Source: Gemmatimonas groenlandica (GTDB taxonomy: Bacteria > Gemmatimonadota > Gemmatimonadetes > Gemmatimonadales > Gemmatimonadaceae). From it: a DNA stretch of 64,000 bases. Shown piece after piece: positions 26,390 to 33,195 of this stretch. Position numbers and translations under genes: made by a program. Position 1 is the first letter of the stretch, and every line of letters starts with the position of its first letter. The notes under the pieces are model-generated. The model worked only from the letters and a program-made list of their open reading frames with translations. It had not been told where the DNA came from and searched no databases. The stretch is from the NCBI RefSeq assembly GCF_013004105.1, contig NZ_CP053085.1, forward strand, positions 3,844,001 to 3,908,000. Reading direction: 5' to 3'.

Positions 26390-28252
26390 GTGCGTCGTGT
26401 ATTAGCCGTGGTGGTCGCCGTGGGTGTATCGGTCGCCGGTGGGGCGTGTGCCGATACCGTGGTGAAGGATGCGGAGGCGCAACGGAGCGACGAGCGCGCG
26501 GGGCGCGCGCTGGCTTCGTGGCGCGTCGAGATGGATTCGCTGGTTGCGCGCGTTGCGCGACTGGACAGCGCGGTGTCGACGCTCGACACGGGTGACGAGG
26601 TGCAACGTGCCCGCGAGCTCTTCACATCGGCGCGATCGTCGTTCAAGCATGTCGAACTCGCGCTCGAGTACTACGCGCCGTCGACTTCGCGCGAGCTGAA
26701 TGGCCCTGCGCTACCGCACGCGGAAGAGCACGAGGGCCCGAACATCGTGACTGCTCCCACCGGGTTTCAGGTCGTCGAAGAAGCGTTGTTCAGCGCCGAT
26801 CCGCGCGCCGAGCGCGAGGCGCTGCAGACGGAGGTCCGCACGCTGCGTCAGATCCTTACGCGGGCGCGCACCATGATCGGCGTCCAGGTGGTGACGGATG
26901 ATCGCGTGTGGGATGCGGTCAAGCTCGAAATGGCCCGCGTGGTGTCGCTCGGGATCACGGGCTTCGATTCGCCCGTCGCCGGTCTTTCGCTGCCGGAGGC
27001 GGACGCAGCGCTGGAGGGCATCGCCCGTGCCATCGCACCGTACCGCGCCGAGACGACTGGATGGACAGCGGTGGATTCGGCGTTGATCGGAGCACAGCGT
27101 GCGTTGCGCATCAACGCGAGCCGCGATGCCTTTGACCATCTGGATTTTCTGGTGCGGCACGCCAATCCCCTCACGCGCGCGCTCAACGCACAGCGGGTGG
27201 CGCTCGGTATCGGTCAGCCCGACGAACGTCGTGCGTTCCGTATGCAGGCTGTCACGCTGTTCGATGCGGATGCGTTCGATGTGCTGGCGTTCGCGCCGAT
27301 CGACACGCGGCAGGAGCCGGCTGCGCGCGTGGCGCTGGGCCGTGCCCTCTTTCATGACACGCGACTCTCGGGCAACAACTCGCGCGCGTGCAGTTCGTGC
27401 CATATCCCGGGACGGGCGTTCACCGACGGCCTGAAAGCAAGTCCCGGTCGATCGGGACAACCGCTGCCACGCAACACGCCCACGGTGATCAACATCGGGC
27501 TGCAAGTCGGTTCGTTCAGTGATTTGCGCACGACCTACCTCGAAGATCAAGTCACTGAAGTGGTGCAGAATGTCGACGAAATGCACGCGCGTCTCTCGGA
27601 TGTGTCCACGTCACTGACCGGCGACCGCGCGCTGGCCGCGCAGTTCCGTGCGGCGTTCGTGAGTCGGGCGGGCGCCCTGGATACCGTGGTCACGCCCACC
27701 CGCATTCGCGCCGCGCTCGCGGCCTATATGCGTAGCCTCACGTCGTTGAACAGTCCGGTCGACCGTGCGCTGCGTGGTGATACCACAGCGTTGAATGCCG
27801 ATGAGCGGGCGGGCTTCAACGTGTTCGTGGGTAAAGGCAAGTGTGCGACCTGCCACTTTCTGCCGCTGACCAATGGGACGGTGCCGCCGATGTTCCAGAA
27901 GTCGGAGCTGGAGGTGCTCGGTGTTCCGGTACGTGCCGTGACGAACGGCGGACGCATCGATCCGGATGTGGGTCGATATCGCATCTCCATCTCCGCGCCG
28001 AACAAGTACGCGTTTCGCACGCCGACCCTGCGCAACGTCGCGCTGACCGCGCCCTACATGCACAATGGGGCGTATCCGACGCTAGAGTCAGTGGTCGACT
28101 TCTACAATCGCGGTGGTGGCGCTGGCATCGGTATTGAACTGGACAACCAGACCCTTCCTCCGGATGCGCTGAAGCTGTCGGCGGGCGAGCAGCGGGCGCT
28201 GGTGTCGTTCTTGAAGGCGCTGACGGACACCACGGGCACACAGCGACGGTAG
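26390..28252 (+). CDS. MauG-type di-heme cytochrome c peroxidase with helical N-terminal domain
   Basis: 620-aa lipoprotein (VAVGVSVAGGAC). Two c-type heme sites are CSSCH, followed by IPGRAFTDG, and CATCH, followed by FLPLTNG. The distal region RTPTLRNVALTAPYMHNGAYPTLESVVDFYNRGG is classic for the CcpA/MauG family. The N-terminal 250 residues are helical, with LEYYAPSTSRELNGPALP and GFQVVEE, an arrangement similar to imelysin-like iron proteins. Start GTG 26390 is chosen because GGAG (26378-26381) lies 8 nt upstream; starting earlier would read through the terminator. Likely periplasmic peroxide reduction or substrate oxidation. Confidence 0.88.
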   Translation: MRRVLAVVVAVGVSVAGGACADTVVKDAEAQRSDERAGRALASWRVEMDSLVARVARLDSAVSTLDTGDEVQRARELFTSARSSFKHVELALEYYAPSTSRELNGPALPHAEEHEGPNIVTAPTGFQVVEEALFSADPRAEREALQTEVRTLRQILTRARTMIGVQVVTDDRVWDAVKLEMARVVSLGITGFDSPVAGLSLPEADAALEGIARAIAPYRAETTGWTAVDSALIGAQRALRINASRDAFDHLDFLVRHANPLTRALNAQRVALGIGQPDERRAFRMQAVTLFDADAFDVLAFAPIDTRQEPAARVALGRALFHDTRLSGNNSRACSSCHIPGRAFTDGLKASPGRSGQPLPRNTPTVINIGLQVGSFSDLRTTYLEDQVTEVVQNVDEMHARLSDVSTSLTGDRALAAQFRAAFVSRAGALDTVVTPTRIRAALAAYMRSLTSLNSPVDRALRGDTTALNADERAGFNVFVGKGKCATCHFLPLTNGTVPPMFQKSELEVLGVPVRAVTNGGRIDPDVGRYRISISAPNKYAFRTPTLRNVALTAPYMHNGAYPTLESVVDFYNRGGGAGIGIELDNQTLPPDALKLSAGEQRALVSFLKALTDTTGTQRR

Positions 28253-28264
28253 CCGTGCGCGCTC

Positions 28265-28294
28265 CGCACACCGGTGGGTATCCACCGGTGTGCG
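28265..28294. terminator. Hairpin between convergent genes (bidirectional terminator candidate)
   Basis: CGCACACCGGTGG (28265-28277) pairs perfectly with 28282-28294 over 13 bp, with a GTAT loop. It lies between the stop codons of the peroxidase gene and aqpS. U-tracts are weak on both sides. Confidence 0.6.
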
Positions 28295-28295
28295 C

Positions 28296-29015
28296 CTACA
28301 GCGGGGCCTCGACGCCGGTCGCCACGCCGCGCGATGCCACCGAGGGGACGTTCGCCCGTCGTACGACGTTGTACAGCTGCATTCCCGCGATCATGCCAAC
28401 AACCGGGGCCGCCCAGTACAGCCAGTGCGCGGTCCAGATGCCGCCGAAAACGGCCGGCCCCAGCGTGCGCGCGGGATTGAAGCTTCCGCCGGTGAGCGGA
28501 CCCGTGACCAAGGCGCCGGCGTACACCGTCGCACCAAGGACGAACGGCGCGACGCTGCCGGGCGCGCGGTCATCAGTGGCCACCGCCATGATCACGAAAC
28601 CGAGCAGCCCGGTGTACCCCATCTCGATCACGAACGCCCGCGCGAGGGATACGGAGGGCGTCGTCGCCCCGTAGCTGCCCACGGGTCCAAGGAGCCAGCC
28701 GAGCAGCGCCGAAGCCGCGATGGCCCCGGTACACTGCGCGATGATGTACGGCAGCACGTCGCGGGTGGGGAACCGCCGGACCGACCAGAAGCCGAGTGTC
28801 ACCGCTGGATTGATGTGCGCTCCGCCCAGATGTCCGCTGGCCGCCACGATGAGAGCCACCGCGAGGCCGAACGCGAGCGCGACGCCCGAATGACCGAACG
28901 CGCCCCTCGACGCGCTCACCATGGCCGCGCCCGGGCCGATAGCCACGAGCGCGAACGTGCCCAGCGCCTCGGCGAAGTAGCACCGAAGGTCGGGCCGACC
29001 GGCCGCGTCGCTCAT
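28296..29015 (-). CDS. aqpS: Aquaglyceroporin of the arsenic operon (AqpS-type)
   Basis: 239-aa MIP channel with six membrane segments and both pore NPA boxes intact (AHINPAV and SFNPAR). Its start ATG 29015 overlaps the arsC stop by ATGA, so it is part of the ars operon. In known ars operons with an aquaporin and no ArsB or Acr3, ArsC makes As(III) in the cell and the channel lets it flow out. That logic fits here, since no arsenite pump gene is in the operon. Position in an ars operon is the main reason for the AqpS call. Confidence 0.88.
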   Translation of the reverse strand: MSDAAGRPDLRCYFAEALGTFALVAIGPGAAMVSASRGAFGHSGVALAFGLAVALIVAASGHLGGAHINPAVTLGFWSVRRFPTRDVLPYIIAQCTGAIAASALLGWLLGPVGSYGATTPSVSLARAFVIEMGYTGLLGFVIMAVATDDRAPGSVAPFVLGATVYAGALVTGPLTGGSFNPARTLGPAVFGGIWTAHWLYWAAPVVGMIAGMQLYNVVRRANVPSVASRGVATGVEAPL

Positions 29016-29518
29016 GACAACTCGTGAATACGGCGTGCCTGCTCAGTGAGAGTGGCCGCATCGAAGGATTCGACTGGAAGTGCGAGCAGCGCGGTGACGC
29101 GCCGGTCGAGGGCGTCGAACGTCGCGTCGAACGCGCGGCGTGCTGCCTCGGGCGTGGTCTCCTCCGCCGGGTCGGGCAAACCCCAGTGCACCGCGGCGGC
29201 ACCCGGCAGAAACGGACATGCGTCGCGCGCGTTGTCGCACACGGTGATCACGAGGTCGTGGTGCGATTCGGCCACCGCATCGATGTGCTGTGGCGTGCGA
29301 CCCTCCCACGGGATTCCGTGCTCACGCAATGTCTCCACCGCATACGGATTCACGCGCGGCGCCGGATGAGAGCCGGCGCTCGAGGCAACGATGCGACCCT
29401 CACCCCGCGTCGCGAGCAGCGCCTCGGCGATCTGGCTTCGTGCGGAGTTGCCGGTGCAGAGCACCAGCACCGAAATCGGGCGAGTAGTCGCCGGATTGAC
29501 GGTATCAGTCATCGTCAT
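29012..29518 (-). CDS. arsC: Arsenate reductase, LMW-phosphatase type
   Basis: 168 aa. The phosphatase loop is CTGNSARS (C-X5-R), and the two further redox cysteines are in TVCDNARDACPF, the layout of thioredoxin-coupled ArsC. It reduces As(V) to As(III) in the cytoplasm. ATG 29518 overlaps the arsN1 stop (ATGA), and its own stop overlaps aqpS. Confidence 0.94.
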   Translation of the reverse strand: MTMTDTVNPATTRPISVLVLCTGNSARSQIAEALLATRGEGRIVASSAGSHPAPRVNPYAVETLREHGIPWEGRTPQHIDAVAESHHDLVITVCDNARDACPFLPGAAAVHWGLPDPAEETTPEAARRAFDATFDALDRRVTALLALPVESFDAATLTEQARRIHELS

Positions 29519-30030
29519 GGGGTGAGGGTCGTAGGCAGCAGGCGTTCGACGATCAACACGTCGCGCCACACGCCGTCGAGCTGTGCGTGTTTCTCATAGG
29601 TACCCACCTCGCGGAAGCCGTGCCGCGCGCACAGGGCGCGCGACGCCGTGTTGGCAGGGAACAGACGTGCGACAAGCTTCCAGAGGCCCGCGTCGCTGCA
29701 CGCCGGAATGAATGCCGAGAGCAGCGCGTCGCCGATGCGCTGTCCGCGTGCATGCTCTGCGACGTACACGGAGAAGTCGCCGATCCCGGCGTAGCACGCG
29801 CGTGCCCTGTATGATGACGCGCGCACCCATCCCAGTACCCCCACGGCATCATCGGGTGCGGTCGCGACGAGGAACGGGTGCGGGTGGTCAAGCCACGGGC
29901 GCACGTCGTTCGGCGTCCGTTCGACCGTCTCGAACGTGGCGCGCCGACTGCGAATGCCCGCATTGTGGATCGCCGTCACGGTCGGCACGTCGGCTGCGGT
30001 CGCGGCGCGCACGGCCGCATCCGTGGTCAT
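29515..30030 (-). CDS. arsN1: ArsN1-type GNAT N-acetyltransferase
   Basis: 171-aa GNAT protein related to phosphinothricin acetyltransferase: IHNAGIRSRRATFET near the start, FSVYVAEHARGQRIGDALL (acetyl-CoA loop), and LWKLVARLFPANTASRALCARHGFREVGTYEKHAQLDGVWRDVLIVERLL. ArsN1 proteins acetylate arsinothricin or the antibiotic phosphinothricin. In an operon with arsM this suggests protection against an organoarsenical. Substrate is inferred from family and context. Confidence 0.82.
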   Translation of the reverse strand: MTTDAAVRAATAADVPTVTAIHNAGIRSRRATFETVERTPNDVRPWLDHPHPFLVATAPDDAVGVLGWVRASSYRARACYAGIGDFSVYVAEHARGQRIGDALLSAFIPACSDAGLWKLVARLFPANTASRALCARHGFREVGTYEKHAQLDGVWRDVLIVERLLPTTLTP

Positions 30031-30518
30031 GACGGACTAGGTATCGGTGTCACGAGCGCTCGGGTCATCGCCACGGCTGACGCCGGACACGCGCTCTTGA
30101 ACTCTAGGGTGTTCGCGATCTCGGCGGGCACAGCGTCCCGCGCGACAACGTCGAAGCCAAAGCGCGGGAAGTAGTGCTCGGCCGTCATGGTAAGTAGGTA
30201 GAGCGCCTCGATGCCGCGAGACTCCGCCTCACAGACGATACGCTGCACGAGTTGGTGGCCGAGGCGGTGCCGTTGCCAGTCGCTTCGCACTGCGACCGAG
30301 CGCAGGAGCGCGTTGTTGCAGCAGACCTCCAGTCCGGCGACGGCGACGACATCGCGCGCGTCGGCCTCGGCAACGACGAACTGTCGCGCGTCGGTTGAAA
30401 GCAGGTCGGCGACGCCAGCGACGGGCAGACCTGCAGCGGTGAGCAGTTGCAGGATCGCGTTGGTGTCACCGACTGTCGCCCCACGAAACGTCGGCGTCAT
30501 GGTCAATGAGGTCGACAT
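30027..30518 (-). CDS. arsN2: ArsN2-type GNAT N-acetyltransferase
   Basis: 163 aa, GNAT fold: LQLLTAAGLPVAGVADLL at the start, VAGLEVCCNNALLRSVAVRSDWQRHRLGHQLVQRIV (acetyl-CoA loop), and LYLLTMTAEHYFPRFGFDVVARDAVPAEI, the pattern of the ArsN2 arsenic-resistance family. The biochemical substrate is not established. ATG 30518 (GAGG upstream) is chosen over a long extension into arsM. The stop overlaps arsN1 by ATGA. Confidence 0.85.
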   Translation of the reverse strand: MSTSLTMTPTFRGATVGDTNAILQLLTAAGLPVAGVADLLSTDARQFVVAEADARDVVAVAGLEVCCNNALLRSVAVRSDWQRHRLGHQLVQRIVCEAESRGIEALYLLTMTAEHYFPRFGFDVVARDAVPAEIANTLEFKSACPASAVAMTRALVTPIPSPS

Positions 30519-30525
30519 GATCGCC

Positions 30526-31479
30526 TCAGGTACAGCAGGTGGGGCCGCAGCAGCTCTTACCATCGGCGGCCGCGGCTGCTGACACCGGCGCGGTCGCAGG
30601 CTTCGTGGCGCGCACGAAGGCGGCCATGATTTTCCCCTCCATCGCGGCAACGTTCGCCGTGTCGAGGCCCGACTCGGTCAGGAACTGCAGCGCGTCTTCC
30701 GGCTTGTAGATCCGCGTCGGCTCGATGTCCGTGCCTGTGAATCCCGCCTCGAACAGCAGCGAGTGAAACTCCGTCTCTTCAAGCGCACCGGCCACGCAGC
30801 CGACCCACAACTCCATGTTGCGCCGGATGTCGTCGGGCATCGCACCGCGCGTGACCACGTCGCTCACCGCGAAGCGACCGCCGGGCTTGAGTACGCGAAA
30901 CGCTTCGGCGAGCACGCGCCGCTTGTCGCCGGACAGGTTGATCACGCAGTTGGAGATGATGACGTCGACCGAGTTGTCTGGGAGCGGGATCGCCTCGATC
31001 TGGCCCTTGAGGAATTCCACGTTCTCGATCTTCGCCTCGGTGGCGTTCTGTTTCGCGAGCGCCAGCATGTCATCCGTCATGTCGAGCCCATACGCCTTGC
31101 CCGTCGGTCCTACGCGCCGCGCCGAGAGGATCACGTCGATCCCGCCGCCCGATCCGAGATCGAGCACGACATCGCCGGCCTTGAGCTCCGCGAGGGCCGT
31201 GGGGTTGCCGCAGCCGAGGGAAGCAAGGACCGCGGCCGAGGGGAGTTCATCGGTCTCGCCGTTCACGTACAGGTTCGACGTGATCGGGTCGACGCTGCCG
31301 TTGAAGGCGTCGCCGCCGCAGCACGAGTTGACCGGGCCGCAGCAGCTCGCGACCTCGCCTGCCGAAAGAACGCGCCGCGCCGCGTCGCCGTACTTCTCCT
31401 GTACCAAGGTCGTGAGGGCGGAGTCCGTCGGGGTCGTCGGACCGCGTGAGATGCTGGTGGGGCTGCTGGTCGTCGTCAT
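30526..31479 (-). CDS. arsM: Arsenite S-adenosylmethionine methyltransferase
   Basis: 317 aa. Conserved ArsM features: VASCCGPVNSCCGG near residue 40, SLGCGNPTALAELKAGDVVLDLGSGGGIDVILSA (SAM site), ISNCVINLSGDK with the As-binding Cys, a second conserved Cys in WVGCVAGAL, and a Cys-rich C-terminus ending CCGPTCCT. It converts As(III) to methylated, partly volatile arsenicals. A strong GGAGG site (31486-31490) lies 6 nt before the ATG. It follows arsR by 64 nt. Confidence 0.95.
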   Translation of the reverse strand: MTTTSSPTSISRGPTTPTDSALTTLVQEKYGDAARRVLSAGEVASCCGPVNSCCGGDAFNGSVDPITSNLYVNGETDELPSAAVLASLGCGNPTALAELKAGDVVLDLGSGGGIDVILSARRVGPTGKAYGLDMTDDMLALAKQNATEAKIENVEFLKGQIEAIPLPDNSVDVIISNCVINLSGDKRRVLAEAFRVLKPGGRFAVSDVVTRGAMPDDIRRNMELWVGCVAGALEETEFHSLLFEAGFTGTDIEPTRIYKPEDALQFLTESGLDTANVAAMEGKIMAAFVRATKPATAPVSAAAAADGKSCCGPTCCT

Positions 31480-31543
31480 TCATAGCCTCCGAGCAAGAAA
31501 TGTTGATGGGTCGAACGCAAAGCAGCGAGAGAACGAGGTCGAG

Positions 31544-31882
31544 CTATCCGCAGCAGCGGGCGTTGATGGGCAAGGGCCGGCATCCGTCGACCATCGCGGG
31601 CCGCATTCCGACCACGAGATCGTGCACCGCTGCGAGCGACTCGGGCACGATGGTGTAGTAGGACCACCGACCTTCCTTCCGGTCGGTCACCAGACCGGCC
31701 TCCCGCAGCACCTTGAGGTGGAACGACAGCCGAGACTGGGCCGCATCAAGGTCGGACTGCAGGTCGCAGACGCACCGTTCGCCGTTCTGCAGCATCTCAA
31801 GAATCGCCAGGCGCGTCTCGTCGGACAGCGCGTGGAAGAGGCGCGCCGCAATCGTCAGGTCGGAGGCGGTGGTCGTATACAT
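31544..31882 (-). CDS. arsR: ArsR arsenic-responsive repressor
   Basis: 112-aa winged-helix ArsR protein: ARLFHALSDETRLAILEMLQNGERCVCDLQSDLDAAQSRLSFHLKVLREAGLV. The As(III) site is seen in ERCVCDL, and an extra ARCCG pair is at the C-terminus. As(III) binding should release it from the operator directly upstream (31896-31915). ATG 31882 has no ribosome binding site and sits 6 nt after the -10 hexamer, so the mRNA is probably leaderless. Confidence 0.94.
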   Translation of the reverse strand: MYTTTASDLTIAARLFHALSDETRLAILEMLQNGERCVCDLQSDLDAAQSRLSFHLKVLREAGLVTDRKEGRWSYYTIVPESLAAVHDLVVGMRPAMVDGCRPLPINARCCG

Positions 31883-31888
31883 GGGTGA

Positions 31889-31918
31889 AGTATAAACCAA
31901 CAAATATTGATTGGTCAA
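31889..31918 (-). promoter_or_regulatory. ars operon promoter with ArsR operator
   Basis: On the minus strand, TTGACC (31918-31913) and TATACT (31894-31889) are separated by 18 nt, a good sigma-70-type pair. The spacer is largely a near-palindrome at 31896-31915 (ACCAA...ATATT...TTGGT), so a bound ArsR would block polymerase. The start codon follows the -10 by 6 nt. Confidence 0.8.
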
Positions 31919-32046
31919 GCGGCGTGTGGCGGTCGACCGTTGGCTGACCGCCGCTCTCGTGCTGCCGACCCTGCAGCGCGGGCACTGGCGCCGGGCCCAC
32001 CGAGAACCCAGACTCCACGAGTCGACATTCTCACGCCGGGTCTCGT

Positions 32047-33135
32047 ATGGCAACGCTGATCGCCCCCGAAACCGCCGCGGCCAGCACCCGCGCCTTTCCT
32101 GCTCAGACCAGTCGCCCGTGGGGACGACCGCGTCGCGCGCGTCACGACATCGGCCACCACGAACTCACGGGCCAGTATCGCATCGATTTGCGCGATCAGG
32201 CGCCCGACCTGTTCGACGATGTGAGCGCGATGGATTGGACGACGCTGACGTGGCGCGATGTCGGCCGCCCGTATCGCACCGAGAAGTGGTCGAGCGCGCG
32301 CACCAGCTACGAGCAGACACACCAGCAACCGCTGCCCATCGCCGACGGCTGGCGCCTGTTCAACACCGCGTTCCATCAGTTCTTCCTCACCGATGTGCCC
32401 GACGCGCAACGCCAGGCGAAAGCGCAGTTTGGCGAGGCCCTGTCGCGCTTCGATATGCACGAAGCCAAGGAAGCATTGCAGGACATCGCGTATCTGGCGG
32501 TCTGGAACAAGATCATGCGGGTGGAGGACGCGGTGTGGGATCCCCGCGGCAAGCGTGCCCTGTTCGCCGGCCTCGAGGTGAAGAAACCGCGCATCCTGTT
32601 TCTGGGTGCGGCCGACGGATACGAAGCCATGCAGCTGGCGGCGATGTATCCGGGCGGCGAGATCGTGCTGGTGGACTACGACGCCTTCTGCGCTACCGAT
32701 CGCTTCGGCAAGTTCCCGCTCGACTATCCGTTCCTCGGCGTCGACCCCACCACGGGTCATCAGCGCGTGTGGTACCGCGATGAGATGCCGATCCACTTCG
32801 AGGTCGCCGACATTCGCGATCTGCAGTACGGGCAGGAGTTCGACGTGGTGGTCTCGATCGGGCTGCTCGAGCACTTCCCCGACGCGCACAAGGCGGAGTG
32901 CCTCGAGATGCACCGGCGATTCCTCAAACCGGGCGGCACCGTGGTGATGACGACGCCGCGCAATCAGTTCAAGTCGCGCGTGTTCTACAATCTCATGGCC
33001 GACTGGATGAACCACGGCTATCGAGAGCTCATGGATGTACGCCAGATGGGGCTGTACTGCCAAGAGAACGGCTTCGACATTCGGCGAGCCGGCGTGATCA
33101 AGGCGCACAATGGGTTGGTGATGAAGCTGCGGTAA
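32047..33135 (+). CDS. Class I SAM-dependent methyltransferase, unknown substrate
   Basis: 362 aa. The Rossmann core lies at about 175-310: PRILFLGAADGYEAMQLAAMYPGGEIVLVDYD (SAM-binding loop and acidic end of strand 2), FEVADIRDLQYGQEFDVVVSIGLLEHF, RFLKPGGTVVMTTPRNQF. The first 170 residues are a helical region with ALQDIAYLAVWNKIMRVEDAVWDPRGK. No specific family is recognised. It starts divergently from the ars operon, 128 nt from its promoter. Confidence 0.75.
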   Translation: MATLIAPETAAASTRAFPAQTSRPWGRPRRARHDIGHHELTGQYRIDLRDQAPDLFDDVSAMDWTTLTWRDVGRPYRTEKWSSARTSYEQTHQQPLPIADGWRLFNTAFHQFFLTDVPDAQRQAKAQFGEALSRFDMHEAKEALQDIAYLAVWNKIMRVEDAVWDPRGKRALFAGLEVKKPRILFLGAADGYEAMQLAAMYPGGEIVLVDYDAFCATDRFGKFPLDYPFLGVDPTTGHQRVWYRDEMPIHFEVADIRDLQYGQEFDVVVSIGLLEHFPDAHKAECLEMHRRFLKPGGTVVMTTPRNQFKSRVFYNLMADWMNHGYRELMDVRQMGLYCQENGFDIRRAGVIKAHNGLVMKLR

Positions 33136-33195
33136 GCGCCAGTACTGCCGTTCGTTCATGCAGGTCGTGCTTTCACTTCGAACATCGGAACGCGT

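Noticed and set aside
32047-33135. Methyltransferase as part of the arsenic system
   Set aside because: It is divergent from the ars operon and lacks ArsM cysteines, so proximity alone does not support it.
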